Notes: a model not told the origin generated them from the letters alone. Shown: positions 49,412-61,249, numbered from the stretch's first letter. The stretch: 64,000 nucleotides of DNA from Paulinella micropora (GCA_019918135.1 WBZZ01002433.1:88501-152500); one strand, 5' to 3'. Numbers and translations: made by a program.

Positions 49412-50207
49412 AAGTCAAGTGCTGAATGAGTAACCTGACATGCGGGAATTCGTACTCCAATCTAGATCCTGTTGCCCACGAGCCCCCCTACCCCCTCCCC
49501 AGTTTTGCTTTGGATCAGAGGCACTGCGTTGAGAGCGGGTTGACATTGCATGTGAACCCACACTACCACCTACACTACCACCTACACTCCTAGGACTTTC
49601 CACACGCATAGGCATGGCAGGGCTACTGCGGTTACTCGGGGGAAGCGGCGCACAGGGCTGGACAAAGACGACCCAAAACCTTGCGAATGCTATGAAGGAG
49701 GATCTCGGCCAGCGTCCACGATGACAGATCCTGCCTCGCCAGCTTCACCAGCTCCTAGCACAACCATCATAGGCGATCGCAACGAAGGGTGGGGGGGGGG
49801 GGGGGAGAGACTTGGGGAGAGGGACCGTCGATGGGGGCGTCGGGGTCGTACTCCACGACCGGCGTCAGCCTGCTGCTGCTGTACATGTTCGCCGTCGGAC
49901 TCGTCGTCGGTGCCCAGCTCCACCTCCGCCGCCTCCAGCTCGCGTGGTACGACGTCCTCGTCTAGGTCGTACTGATCGAACTTGATGTGGCAGATCTTCT
50001 TGTAGGCAAAACGCTCCCGCCAGCCGACGATGGTGATGTAGACGTACTCCACGGGGACCACGCGGCCGCGATTGTGGACTTCGTACTGCGCGATGATTCG
50101 ACGGACGGCTGGTGGTAGGCGGAAGCCACCCTGCGCGTTGCGCACCACGTCGGCCGCCGTCAGCCAGGCTAACACAATCTTCCCCCACTCCCACGCCCCA
50201 TCGTAGA

Positions 50208-50264
<57 letters not shown>

Positions 50265-50638
50265 GCTGGCGTTGAGCTCGTAGTAATAACTGTAGGGCTT
50301 GCGCGAGCGAATCCACCACGGGTAGAAAATCTCGCTGTGCTCCGACTTGCCGTCGGAGTTGCAGCAGAATTGCCACCCGTCGACGGATCGCAGCACCACC
50401 CTCCAGTTATTCCCCACCGAGGTCGACCGGTCGGGAAAAATGATGACAGCCCCGATGTGGACAGTGGGAATGTAGTTGGCACGAGGGATAACGAGCTAGC
50501 AAACAGAGAGAGACAGAGAGAGTGTGTGTGTGTGTGTGTGGGGGGGGGGGGGGGCGTACCGACACACCGTAGGTGTGGCGCATTACGGTGCGCACTGAAA
50601 ACCGCAGAAGGCACACAATCGTCTCCCATTGCGGCTAC

Positions 50639-50683
<45 letters not shown>

Positions 50684-51138
50684 CACACACACACACACAC
50701 AAACAAAAAAAAAACATGAGGGGGGGGGGGGAGGGTGGGTCAGGGGGGAGAGGAGCTTACCTCTTTGCCGTCGCTTCTTGGCACCAGGTGTTTGAAGCGC
50801 TTGAACCCAGCCCCTATTTCCCTCTGTGATTTGCGGAACATGGGCAGCAGGCGCCTATCTGTGGCATTCTTGGCCTCTACCCCTAACTCTAACGAAACTA
50901 TGTCGTCATAATCCCGCACCCCCACAACGTAGTTGTTGGGGGTGTCGCGGATGATGTGGGGCTTGACTTCGTTAACGAGCTTGCGGCTAATGGCCATGTT
51001 AAATGGCCATGGTGCTGTGTATTTTATTTGGCGAGTGAAGCTGGGCGCGCCGCTGTATGTTATGGCACGCGAGCGTGTTAGGTATAGCTGCCTGCGGGCG
51101 AGAAGAAGAGGCATGGCAAGCTGTGAAGTGGTAGGCAT
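49412..51138 (-). CDS. Multi-exon gene of unknown function, GA repeat inside coding
   Basis: Minus strand. Exon 1 (50761-51138) ends KE before a GTAAGC donor, starts at or upstream of the ATG, and looks folded (VNEVKPHIIRDTPNNYVVG). The intron at 50496-50760 contains G and CAA/GTT runs and ends in a pyrimidine tract with CTAG. Exon 2 (about 50262-50495) starts LVIPRANYIPTVHIGAVIIF and reads to YYYELNASY, where a (GA)n tract at 50215-50262 begins. After the tract another frame continues CIYDGAWEWGKIVLAWLTAA to 49690, with an acidic part, then poly-Gln and Arg/Pro/Ser-rich parts. A further frame (49415-49690) may be the C-terminus, with SVGGSVGGSVGS. The GA tract shifts the frame, so either it expanded in the coding sequence or it hides an intron. 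No family is recognised. Confidence 0.55.
50215..50262. repeat. (GA)n microsatellite in a gene
   Basis: About 24 CT units on the plus strand (GA on the coding strand), at the junction of two coding frames. Confidence 0.95.
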
Positions 51139-52805
51139 GAGGCGTAGGTTTTCATATGTAAGAGCAGCCGATTGGCGGCGTCCCCCACCCGAAGCAAGTC
51201 CATGGCGTGGCGTACGATGTCACCGTCAGGGCCTTTTACAAGGCCCAGGCCGCCCTCTTCAAGAAGACTGGCCAATCGGCCACGCGCACCCACCCCTTCC
51301 CACGCCCCCCACCCACACAACGCATTGACATTGCTGCTCATGAGCCACGCCCACGCCCTGCTCCAGGACCGGAGTCAGTCCAGCATCACGTTGAGTGCCA
51401 GGTCTTCCTCCACTTCCTCCACGATGGGGGCTGAGGCTGGGGCCGATTTGGAACAGAGGCCATCGTAAATATGCAAACACAAGCAAAAAGCATGAGAAAT
51501 AGGCCTAAAATGCAGAGGACACATAGTTCCAACAGTAGACAAGCACAACAGGGCATAAACAGCGACAACAGAGACACACAACACATAGCAAAAGCAAAAA
51601 ACAGAACATTTCGGAAAAATGAAAAATACAGTCAAAACAGTCAGATTTGACAGGCATAATGTGTGTAGAATGTGTTGCTTTGTTTCATGAACCCTACCAC
51701 TAGGCATGGAGCAGGCAACATGTATTGTAATGTAGCATGTGTGGTTTGCTCAAACACACTTTAGCGCAATGAAATAGAAAAAATAACAACAGGTGTAAAC
51801 TTCAAACCCCCCTCTCACATCGACAAGAAACACAAATGACTGCAACCAAGCATCTTTCAACAGCCCAACACCCACAGAGTTAAAGCAAACAAAAACCAAG
51901 CAAAGGAGACAATAAGGACGCGTAGGAGAGACACGAAAACAAACATGGCAGCACAGGATGAGAATGCCTGAAGTTCAGAGTGTGCAAGCACAGGCAAGGA
52001 ATGAAGGGGGGACAGAGTTTTTGAGGCAAATCAGGCGAGCAACACTTGGAAAACAATATGCAAGACAAAAATGCAAGAAAGAGCACAAGGAACGCATGGA
52101 CAAGGAACAAATACAGCATGGTGGGACAACCAGAAACGGTGGCAAGACAAAACACACCCAAACGCAGGCAGTTGGACAGATTTTAAAAAAAAGAATTGTA
52201 GGAAAGTGAGTGTATGTATGTGGCAAGCAAGTATGTTCAAGAACTTTGGAATTTGGTCAAGTGGGGAATGCAAAAACTGGAAGCAAAAAGCATGAACACA
52301 GCACTTTGCTTGAGAGTGAATTCGCAAAAAGAGCCGGACAGCAGATATGCATTGGAAAAAGCCACTGGGTGGTAGGCTTGAGCCTGAAAAGTATAGTGGA
52401 TTCCATGCAAACTTTAATTTGAGATTTTGTAAAAACTACTAAAAATACTTTGACAGCGATTGCAGATTCTGAATCCGGGTGATCTGAAGAATTTATTTAT
52501 ATATTTTTTGAAAATAAATTCACTAAAGACCCCTAGGGGGGGGGGGGGAACATATGCAAGGAACGGAAAAACAATGTTTGACTGCTTTTTACATCTGTCC
52601 CAGTCATTCTCGCCTAGCCTTCCCAAATCAGTTTGGTTTTCGAGTTCTCCAGCCCGACACTATCCGTTTTATGACTGTTATAATTAACTTGAAACAAAAA
52701 GACACTATCCGTTTGAGAATTTGAGACCTCACAATCTACGTTCTACACTTGATCGTACGTTGCATCCAAGCCTGCAAAGAGTTCGAAATTACGTAAATAA
52801 ACGAA
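51139..52805. other. Mostly noncoding; possible additional exon at the left
   Basis: At 51160-51300 both strands read as plausible protein (minus: LLEEGGLGLVKGPDGDIVRH; plus: AYDVTVRAFYKAQAALFKK). One is probably an exon, but I cannot decide which. From 51470 to 52700 the sequence is A-rich with no supported gene. Confidence 0.35.
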
Positions 52806-53480
52806 GTGACCTCTCTACTATTTACTGGTATTTCACCTGCTCCCACAGAGTCAGGACTCAAAGCAGCCATAATGTTCTTAATAAGAGTTCGTTGTATCTG
52901 CCTACTTGAAGAGTTGTATACAAACTCACAATTCGAATCTTTCCTTCCAAGAGAAAACTACACACACAACTCTGTGTTCTATGCACAGATCGATTTGGAA
53001 AGACCCTCTCCTTCAGGAGTGGCTATACAACAACGTATTAGGACAGAGGTAACCAAAAACACATATTTTTTGACAGATTGTTCACCTGCCGTTGCATTTT
53101 TGTGTCCCTCCTCTGCCCTCATACACACTATGCAGTGTCAACCAACACAGTATGTGTTTGGTTTTTTCGTTTTAGGGTCACCCCCTACCTACAGAGTGAA
53201 GAACACCTCCTCCACTGCACATCGCCCTCTCCAGCTGCTGCTCGGCGTCCTGGCTTACTCCTGGTACGTCTACATGTGGAACCAATCACGTAACGACGAT
53301 GCAGCTTCGAAGTACAACGAACATAAGCGACGCTGCCTGGACCCCTATCCCATTCTGGGCTCCGTACTGACACTCTACGCACGGACAAGAAGTTCCAGGA
53401 GGAAGTTAAGGCTGGACAGACTACTCGTCTTCATGCTAATCTATCGCGTACACAAACTATCTAATTTATTTACAATTTAT
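52806..53480 (+). pseudogene. Possible gene fragment upstream of the interrupted ORF
   Basis: A 225-codon open frame. The stretches LFTGISPAPTESGLKAAIMF and RPLQLLLGVLAYSWYVYMWN look coding. Between them a GT...TTTTAG segment (53049-53175) is intron-like, but removing it puts the second part out of frame. No family is recognised. Confidence 0.3.
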
Positions 53481-53497
53481 TGACTAGTTAAGTTTGT

Positions 53498-54654
53498 GAT
53501 GAACGAGACATTCTTCGGAAGAATCACAACGATAAGGCTACATGGCTACCTCAGGTCCCGATTGCCCATCAAGCCAGCTTAGACTTCCTTCGTAATCCCG
53601 ATTGGACAGACGCTGAAGTCTACACCCAGTACCTGGGACCTGCTGGATCGTTGGCAGCCGCAGAACAGCTCTGGACCGACACTGGTAATATCATCCCTGC
53701 AGAAGTTTTTCATAACTACTAGCTAGTTATCGCTTCAACTGCCGGATTGGTGGGGTCACTACCGGTTACTACTTCTTTGGGTACAAGCACTGGTGTTGCA
53801 CCTGCTCCTGCATTGATTCCAACAGGTCCAACTAGTTCGTTGCCCGCTGGAAGCTCCTCTGCACCATCTTCTGCCCCTACACCAGCTGTGCCGACTCCGT
53901 CGACTCCGGTACTGCCCTCAGCCCCAACATTTACTGTTGCACCTGCACTTCGTCCGTCCGTTCGGCCTTTCATGCCCCCGATACCCAACATGTGCCTTAC
54001 CCGACCCCAGACGCTTCGTTTACACGTACTGGACGCATCGCTCGAGCTGCGACTCCTGCTCCGCCGCGCCCCGTAGTGCAACCTTTGTCGGCTCTACTCG
54101 CTGGTAGACTCAACGAACCGGTAAACTGTTCCTTGGCCATGCCATCCTTTCTCGGTACGCTCCTCTCGTCCCCACAGCGACCTACTACACCCATCGCCGA
54201 TCAACCCTACGACATCGGTTTGTTCGCTTCAAGTTCTGCACTCAACCCGACTACTTCACCCGCTACAGCCCTCCTCTGTCGCCCGCTGACACCTTCACGC
54301 GTGACACCGAGATCTTCGCCAGCTTCATCCAGTTCAAGTACTAGTACGTTGGCATCCATCCCGGAAGGCCCTGCACCCGCGGCAATGCCTACTGCAACGG
54401 AAGCCAAGGCTGATGAGAATGCAGCAGTAAGATCGGCAGCGGAAGCTCAACGATACGCTGTCGAACTTGAAGAAGCAGAAGCTAACGAACAAGAACGAGA
54501 ACGAGTGGAAGCAGAGCGTGCGGCAGCCTTCGAACATGAAGAACAAGAGGACGACAAAGAGACGGATCAAGTTGATGCCTCCGTCCAGCAGTCCCAGCCC
54601 GATGGATCACCATCGCCCCTTTCGGCAAGCTCCTCCGGCGATGGAGCATCATCC
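53498..54654 (+). pseudogene. Interrupted host-like ORF, 5' part
   Basis: The frame 53498-53722 (no ATG) reads TWLPQVPIAHQASLDFLRNP and WTDAEVYTQYLGPAGS. After one TAG the same frame continues with a Pro/Ser/Thr-rich part. A frameshift near 53985 leads to a frame that runs to 54654 with a charged helical segment (AVRSAAEAQRYAVELEEAEA) and an acidic, Gln-rich end. It is cut by the copia-like element at 54655. The reading continues in the same frame on the far side of that element. The product is unknown. Confidence 0.55.
54650..54654. repeat. Target-site duplication CATCC, left copy
   Basis: The five bases just before the left LTR are identical to 63106-63110, just after the right LTR. This is the usual 5-bp duplication made by an LTR-element integrase. 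Confidence 0.85.
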
Positions 54655-54966
54655 TATAACCGGTCAATGTTGATTATTCCGGTGATTGAGTAAAATATTC
54701 TAGTTCTGGGTTTACGCAGTGGTTCAATGAAGTACTTCGTAGATCGTCTTTACTGAGGAAACTGAACTGGTAACAAAGTGCGCAGTGCAAACGGCACGAG
54801 CACTGGTTGCTGAATCTAGTTCCATTAATAATAACCGGATCGTACTGATTAGTGTCCTGATGCTCAATAGTAAATGAGGTAGGACCGGACTGATCAGTAC
54901 TGGAAATATATCCATACACAATTGAATATATAACCGATAGATATGTAATATATATGACCGGTAACA
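54655..54966 (-). repeat. 3' LTR of the copia-like element
   Basis: 312 bp, about 97 percent alike by eye to the 5' LTR. On the minus strand it begins TGTTACCGGTCA and ends TGACCGGTTATA, so the ends are near-inverted, but it closes with TA where CA is usual. Confidence 0.9.
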
Positions 54967-54979
54967 CTCCCCCTTTGTG
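54967..54979 (-). other. Polypurine tract
   Basis: On the minus strand AAAGGGGGAG lies directly before the 3' LTR, as needed to prime plus-strand synthesis. Confidence 0.75.
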
Positions 54980-55326
54980 TTTGGTATATATGTACAGTAC
55001 GACGGTTAATGTCACAGTGAAGAGATGATGTAAAGTTGGGATGTGATTATTATTATAGGCGAACATATCAACGAGTTGAGCGTGAGGCCGTGACTACTGT
55101 GTATAGTAGTCAGATGATGCTGTCATACAAGTTGTTACGCTAACCATTATTATTCACTTATGGTGGTGATTGAGAAATAAGTTGTAAACTTCGTTAACAA
55201 TACCACTGTCCCTTATCGTATTTGCGAGTGCCTTTCAGGCAAGGTCCCAGTCGGTCGTCAAGCGCCCGGTATCCTGGCCCAGCATAAATCCTGAAAAGGA
55301 GAAAAATGAAGCGTCATGTTCCGGAA

Positions 55327-57000
55327 CTATGGGCGGAAGTTTGGGATCGCGTCTGTCAATCGTACGGTGATGCTGCCCACTATGTTGGCGAATTGTGCAG
55401 GTGATAGCGGCTTCGTGAAGATATCCGCTATGTTGTCCAACGATGGTACGTGTCGGAGTACTAACCTGCCAGCTCGCACCTGTTCGATGAGACAATTATG
55501 TTTGATGTCCAGGTGACGGGTGCGTTGCCCTCCCAGTCCGTTGGTCGCCGCTAGTATCGCGCCCCGGTTGTCATTGAACATTACAGATGGTAAGCTGATG
55601 AAGTATCCGATCTCCGCACAAAAGTTATGAATCGCTATAGCTACACGTGCGGTGTCAGAGTTGGCGATGCATTCTGCGTCCATACTATTAGTAGATAGTG
55701 CTACAGTTGATTGACGCTTCGATGACCAGGCTATCGGTGCACCCGTTATTACGTGTACCTGTCCAGTTCGCGATCGTCGTGTAAACAGGCAGCCTCCTAA
55801 GTTGCTGTTTGAGTATGACAGCAGCTGATCCGGCTTTACGCCCGCAGGGAACAGTAGGCCCCTGGGGTCTACGATATAACGCAAGATGCGGCTGCACATG
55901 GAGTATGCGACTCCGGGCTGGTGAGCGGCAGTGACAGATGCGTTATTGACGTCGAAGGCTATGTCCGGTCTCGTCTGCGTCGCCGGCCACGTCAGTGATC
56001 CGATGAGCGACGGTAGAGCAAACTTGCGGAGTGGTGCGTTCTCCGGCATCGGGGCAACGTTGGCGGTGGTCCCGGGTACACGGGAGGGCTTCGGATTATT
56101 AAATCCGAAGTCCTCAAGTATATTTTTGCAATAGGTATGTTGATGGATGACGATACCCCTCGTGTTGCGGTAGAACTCCAGCCCACAAAAGACTCTGACC
56201 TCCCCGAAATTGGTTAAGTTGAACGTTTTGCGAAATTCATGCTCTAAGTTGTCAGACTGTTCTTTGTTGAAGCAAAAGACAAGTATGTCGTCCATTCGTA
56301 ACACCAACCACAGAGGTAGCCTGCTTGATCGTGCCTCCGGGTCCGGGAAAGAATTGTCGATGCATGCGGGACGCAGATAGAAGATACAACTATCCAATGC
56401 GCACTGTAGGTATCCAATCAACCTGATTGCTGCCGTCAGGACGTCGTGCCATCTGCGCCCGGCTTGTGGTGAGCCATACAAGGCTTTGTCGAGCCGCCAA
56501 ATCAAATCGGGGTCATCTTCGTTCTCGAATCCGGGTGGTGGGTAAGCAAAAACCAGGTCGATCATAGCTGCGTGGCTGTAGGCTTGTTTGAAGTCGAAAT
56601 GAATAAGCAGCATACCGAAAGCTGCTGCAATCGATAGCAGTACAAACAGGAACACTTGTTGTGCCGTGGGGGACGACTTCTCGTACGGGCTGAAGTGGAC
56701 AAACTGTTTCATCCTTTTCCCGTTAGCGCAAAGTCTCGCTTTGTGTTTCTCATCGCCTGTTGCTTCGTTGACTTTGATCGAATTGACAAAGTGTGTGTGA
56801 ACCGGTGGCACGCCTGCCTTCCATGCCTCTTTCTTATTTACCCACGTCAGTGTACCCATTTTGTACAAACCGTCCACTTCTTCTTTCTGTGCAGCATAGA
56901 CTAGAGGATGATCTCTGGCTTTCTTAGCTGGCACCTGAATAACGCGGGTAAAGAGGGCAAAGTTGGCGATGCTGATCGTCACCGGTGCGTTCTTCGACTG
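55327..57000 (-). CDS. Copia reverse transcriptase and RNase H
   Basis: An open frame of about 557 codons after a TAG near 57000, with no ATG at its start. Copia RT blocks are IHFDFKQAYSHA (Asp130), DKALYGSPQAGRRW and the catalytic site RMDDILVF (residues 229-236), where the usual Tyr-Val-Asp-Asp is Met-Asp-Asp. The RNase H part has SYSNSNLGG, where copia normally has Asp at the positions now Asn, then STNSMDAEC and DIFTKPLS. The RNase H changes suggest loss of activity. Confidence 0.85.
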   Translation of the reverse strand, partial: QSKNAPVTISIANFALFTRVIQVPAKKARDHPLVYAAQKEEVDGLYKMGTLTWVNKKEAWKAGVPPVHTHFVNSIKVNEATGDEKHKARLCANGKRMKQFVHFSPYEKSSPTAQQVFLFVLLSIAAAFGMLLIHFDFKQAYSHAAMIDLVFAYPPPGFENEDDPDLIWRLDKALYGSPQAGRRWHDVLTAAIRLIGYLQCALDSCIFYLRPACIDNSFPDPEARSSRLPLWLVLRMDDILVFCFNKEQSDNLEHEFRKTFNLTNFGEVRVFCGLEFYRNTRGIVIHQHTYCKNILEDFGFNNPKPSRVPGTTANVAPMPENAPLRKFALPSLIGSLTWPATQTRPDIAFDVNNASVTAAHQPGVAYSMCSRILRYIVDPRGLLFPAGVKPDQLLSYSNSNLGGCLFTRRSRTGQVHVITGAPIAWSSKRQSTVALSTNSMDAECIANSDTARVAIAIHNFCAEIGYFISLPSVMFNDNRGAILAATNGLGGQRTRHLDIKHNCLIEQVRAGRLVLRHVPSLDNIADIFTKPLSPAQFANIVGSITVRLTDAIPNFRP

Positions 57001-57484
57001 CTAGGTGAGTGGGGTGGGTGATAGGGGTTGGTCGACGGGCTCGAGGCCCGTGGATGATCGCTGATTGGACGATGTCCCCCGCTATGTCGTTTCTAGCCAG
57101 TTGCTTGCCGTAGTTGTTAGGTGCAGCTAAAATGGGGACTCTGGCTATCTTGCCTACTCGTTGTCCACCTGCCTGTCCCACTGCCTGTTCGTCAACGGTC
57201 GTCTCTGGGAAGGTCAAGGTCGATTCCAGTTGAGCAGTCGGTAGTTGTGGCGAGAGCATTGGGATGTCGACTCCGACAGACCGACCAACTGCATTGTGCC
57301 CCTGTACTGCCCTTGCTGGCCCTCTGCCCTGCTCTTGGAGTGGTGTGACCACTTCGAACACCACTTCCTTGCCTTCCTGTCCTTCCTCGAAACTGGGTTG
57401 TGAAGGTGGATCGTTGAACAACGGTCGAGAAAAAGATGGGTCCGCCCGGTCCGCATTGCCAAAAAGGTTGGTGACTGGTACCAT
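56924..57484 (-). pseudogene. Copia integrase C-terminus to RT linker
   Basis: Frames with low-complexity sequence between integrase and RT (ARRPTPITHPTHL). At least two frame changes lie around 57000-57500. No domain is recognised. Confidence 0.4.
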
Positions 57485-57683
57485 TGCTGGGCCCCCTGAA
57501 TTTTGCCCATCGTGACGTTTGAGTCGTGCTCGTTGCTGAGTGCCCTACTTGTCCACTTTGCCAGGTCAGTTGCTGTGCACCCTTTATCCCATAACCACGT
57601 ACCTCAGGGTTGAATTTAACGTTGCGTTTGTCCACCACAGTTGGTTTCCTGTGATTGTGCAACAGGATTTTGTATGTACGTCT

Positions 57684-58757
57684 TTAAAGGTTTGGTCCCA
57701 AATAGGTAGCTGGTATTGCTCTAGGCTGCCCCTTTGTCGTAGTTGGTATCATTACATAGCATAGACAGCCGACAGGTTGCAAAAATGAAGGGTCTATCTT
57801 TGTTTTCGTTATTATTTCCCACGGTGTTGCCCCCTTGTACGGTCCTTCTGCCAACGGTACCAGCATCCTACTTGCGTTGGCTGCTCGGTTGGCGTCCTCC
57901 CAGTACATGCTGGGCAGTCCAGAGTCGAGAAGTGTAGCCATACACATTCCGTTGTTGCTTCTGTGGATTCGTTTTGCAAATGGGTTCATTCTCGATTCGT
58001 TTCTGGTAGTTTGCTTGAATATCGTCCCGTGGTCCTCACACATCTGTAGTACTGCTGTCGTAGCTAGTTCTCCATCGCATCTGAATACTTTACATTTGTT
58101 TCCCGTCTGTGTTTCGAAGAACCGGAACCCAATGATGATGTGTCGTAGGTAGAAACGAGCAGCTCGGGATGGTGTGTAGAAATCTCTTGCGAATTTTGAA
58201 GCTGAGAACGATAGCGTAGCTGAGTACATGTTGCCATATACAGATGCCAGAGGATAAGGTCCCTTGAAGTCGAAGTTGAGTGCTTCTCCCTTCTTGTACT
58301 GTCTGTCCACATGGTTCTCCTTGTAGTACGGTTGCTTTGTTGCCTTCCCTTTGTGGCACCCGGGGCAAGCTTTGACCTTCTCCTTGGCACCCTTTTCCAT
58401 CCCCTTACCGTCTGAACTGGCTACGCGTTGCATAGCTTGGTAGTTTGCATGACATAACGATCGGTGTAGCATCATAGCCTTCCATGGCTGTTGTGAATGC
58501 TTTGGATTGTATGAGAAGTAGGTAATCGCCGTCTCATGGGGAGCATATCGTTGGTTCGGGTTGAGGGGTTGGTCGTGAGGTGTGTCCATTCGGTACAGTC
58601 TTGATTTAGTGAGTCGTCCTCTCGCGTCAATCTCCCCCTCTTTCACGCGTATGAGCTGTCGTAGTATGAATGCTTGCCCATTTTGAAACAGGCGCCTTAT
58701 GCAGTTCTGTATCGAAGTGAGACACCGGTAGTAGGGAGAAGTCCAGAGATTTGTCAA
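57684..58757 (-). CDS. Copia integrase
   Basis: A 357-codon open frame. The zinc-binding HHCC set is His98, His103, Cys131 and Cys134 (CPGC). The core has Asp163 (NFDFKGPYP) and Asp228 (FRCDGE). Where copia integrases have NGVAER with the catalytic Glu, this copy reads NPFAKR with Lys262. Two of three catalytic acids remain. The tail (PVGCLCYVMIP, YLGPN) matches the copia-specific region. Confidence 0.8.
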   Translation of the reverse strand: MTNLWTSPYYRCLTSIQNCIRRLFQNGQAFILRQLIRVKEGEIDARGRLTKSRLYRMDTPHDQPLNPNQRYAPHETAITYFSYNPKHSQQPWKAMMLHRSLCHANYQAMQRVASSDGKGMEKGAKEKVKACPGCHKGKATKQPYYKENHVDRQYKKGEALNFDFKGPYPLASVYGNMYSATLSFSASKFARDFYTPSRAARFYLRHIIIGFRFFETQTGNKCKVFRCDGELATTAVLQMCEDHGTIFKQTTRNESRMNPFAKRIHRSNNGMCMATLLDSGLPSMYWEDANRAANASRMLVPLAEGPYKGATPWEIITKTKIDPSFLQPVGCLCYVMIPTTTKGQPRAIPATYLGPNL

Positions 58758-59139
58758 TCAGAGCGTTGTTGATAGCGGGTGAGTACGTTCGTCCGGTGCC
58801 GCCGACCCATAGTGGTTGCACAGTGGCTTGTTGTGTAATTCTTCGCGGTTGGCCGGATATATTTTTCAATGAAGTGACGCGTGCTTCCTTCCTGTCAGTG
58901 ATTGTTGCGGTCGTGTTGCCTAATACGTAACGATTCGCCCCACTGTCAAGCAAGTCCGGTGCCGGTGGACGTCGTTGAGCGACGGTGGATAGTGCATGGT
59001 CGCCCGATGACGTGCTGTTGTCTTCGTCGTCCGTGTCCAGTACAATGTGTATAGTGTCGGCCTTGTCGCGCTTCTCGCTCCCCCTTGTTCCAGTGTATGT
59101 CTCGGGTGTTGTCGCGGATCTTGAAACGAAAGTGGCCAA
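58627..59139 (-). CDS. Copia protease
   Basis: A 170-codon frame. The aspartic protease active site is LLDSGANRYV with Asp65, the copia form. It is followed by VTSLKNISGQPRRITQ and a C-terminal part that is out of frame with integrase after about 58700. The role is to cut the gag-pol protein. Confidence 0.75.
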   Translation of the reverse strand: MATFVSRSATTPETYTGTRGSEKRDKADTIHIVLDTDDEDNSTSSGDHALSTVAQRRPPAPDLLDSGANRYVLGNTTATITDRKEARVTSLKNISGQPRRITQQATVQPLWVGGTGRTYSPAINNALIDKSLDFSLLPVSHFDTELHKAPVSKWASIHTTTAHTRERGGD

Positions 59140-59442
59140 CGCGGGCTACCCCCGTTCCTGTGGGTAATAGTCCCCTTGCTTGACGATGTCGTGGTAGTAA
59201 TACTCCTGATGTTTATCGCCCGTAGTCTCGTTGTTCACGTCCCGTCCACGTTGATGTTTGCTTCTGCGTCGTCGTCGTCGTCGAGTAGCGATGCTGTCCT
59301 AGTCAGGTTGAGTATGCCCGGTGGTAGTTGTTGAAGTTGATCCCAGTTCAGTAGGATAGCTCCCTTTCCGAGCTCGTATCGCTCCAGTCGCCGGTATCCA
59401 AGGTCGGTCACATCTTTGTCTGCAAGGTCCATACCCAGCGTG

Positions 59443-60018
59443 TCAAAAGATTGTGCCCGTTGATTGTATCTGGCGAGTGCTGCTTTGTTCTCTGGTTTGC
59501 TGGCATGTTTGCAGTAGTCCTTGTGGCTCGTCCAGTCGTTGCTTTGGCATGTTGAGTACGGTGTAGCATCTGGTGCAGCGTCGAATCAGGTCCAGTGGTC
59601 GATTGCAAAACTCGCAGTCAGGTCTCACCCGTCCTTTCTCCTTCTTGCGGATAGGTATGCACTTAATGCAGCCTTTCTTGAAGCTCTTCTTCCAGTCTTT
59701 CTCCCCGATGGTGAAATCGTAGGTCCTCTGTAGCAGGTCAACTTCTTCGATTGTAGGGCATCTGAAACACTCATGAACGTCGATGATGCTGTAGGACTTT
59801 GCAGCCGTCTCCAGTGTCGGTGTCGGCGGGGTAGCTTCGGTCTTGCTTTCGGTGACGGGCTGGCTTGCCCTGGGTGTGGGTGTCGCTGCTGCCATGTCAG
59901 GTCCAGTCGTCGTCGATCCACTCGTCGGTGAGGTTGTATAATCCGTAGTCTCCGCAGGTGCTGTCTCCGGTTGTGGTGGGCTATTGCGGTCGCCTGATCG
60001 CCGGAAAACGTTTTTCAC
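59443..60018 (-). pseudogene. Copia extra module with four Cys-x2-Cys pairs
   Basis: A 191-codon frame between gag and protease. Cys pairs lie at 84/87 (CFRC), 117/120 (CIKC), 135/138 (CEFC) and 148/151 (CTRC), enough to bind two zinc ions in a treble-clef- or RING/PHD-like way. A standard copia element has nothing here. The exact family is unknown. Confidence 0.5.
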
Positions 60019-61227
60019 TTGGTATAACTCGTGTCCTCGTTGTCCGCAATTGATCCGTCGTCGATCGCAGGTGTCGGTATCGAGTATCGTTGTGGCGCGG
60101 TTAGGGGTGTAGAGTCGTCACAGCTTTGTGTCGTAGACGTCCGGATCCGTGCCACAGCTGCGTCGTACACGTCGTTGGCCGTTGCATAATCCCATGATGA
60201 GGATGTGTTTGTCGGTAACGTAGTTGTTGATGTGGTTGCAGTCGACACCGTCGTCCTCGTTCTTGTACGTGATGCCGTTGACGATGATGCGGCTTCCCCG
60301 CGTCGACGTCCTCGTCTGACCAAGCTGATGCGTGGTGGCGATGTCGTAGCACTGCTGCTGTGCGATGGTGTGGTCCTGTCGTCGTCTCGGCGAAGTCGCT
60401 TTTCCCTCCTAGGTGGTAGACTAGGGTGGTGTTGGATGATGTGGTGTTCCGGACGGCCTGCTGCCATCCTCGTACAGATGAACCATGGCGTCGGTCGTGG
60501 CATGGGGTACGCGTAGCTGGCTTCCTTCGGCCTCCATGGTGGTGGCCAATGAACGGGCGGTGGTGGGAAACCGCAGATCGTCAGGTTGTCGCTGTTAACG
60601 CTCTGGAGATTGTGCCAGTGGGACAATGCTCGCTGGTAATCATTTTCATATATCTGTTGTGATCGGCTCAATGATTCCCACGTTATGTTTGGTCGTTTGT
60701 CTGGGTGATGCAGGTTTGGATGCATCGGCACAGGGTCGGTCCCATGCATGTCGTACATGGCTGGTGCATGGCCGTCTGCCTTGAGCCATGGGTGAGGGAA
60801 GCGGTTCCATACGTTGGCTGCACATCGCAGGTAGAGGTTCCTCAAGTAGGGGATGTCGTTGGTGGGTGGATTGATCATGATCGTACGCTCCTCTCCCCCT
60901 CGATGTTGCGTTGGGTTGTTTCCTCTCCCCTGCGCTTGTCTTCAAGTAGTTGCATGAACTCCCTGACGTCCGGTGCCTGCCATACCCATTCCTCCGGGTT
61001 TGTTGGGTTCGGTGGGTCCGCTGGGTTTGGTGGCCCCGCTGGGTTTGGGGGCTCGATGGTTGGTTGGGCGGGTATCTCAAGTGAGGTCCAGCGACGATGC
61101 GAGTACCCGTCAACGATCCATAAGCCCGTCTGGCTTGTGGGTCGTGTGCGATGTCTGCAGTTGTTGCCCTTGCGTCCAGTGGGCTGGCGAAGCGTTGATC
61201 CAGTGTCCGTTCAGTGTTGATGTCCAC
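60015..61227 (-). pseudogene. Copia extra region, Pro/His/Ser/Thr-rich
   Basis: Two frames (60646-61227 and 60015-60878), joined near 60900 where EFMQLLEDKRRGEETTQRN leads into INPPTNDIPYLRNLYLRCAA. Conserved-looking Trp-rich sequence follows (NRFPHPWLKADGH), then an Arg- and Ser/Thr-rich part. No family is recognised. Confidence 0.4.
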
Positions 61228-61249
61228 TTGAGTCTGTGCCTCTGGTCCG

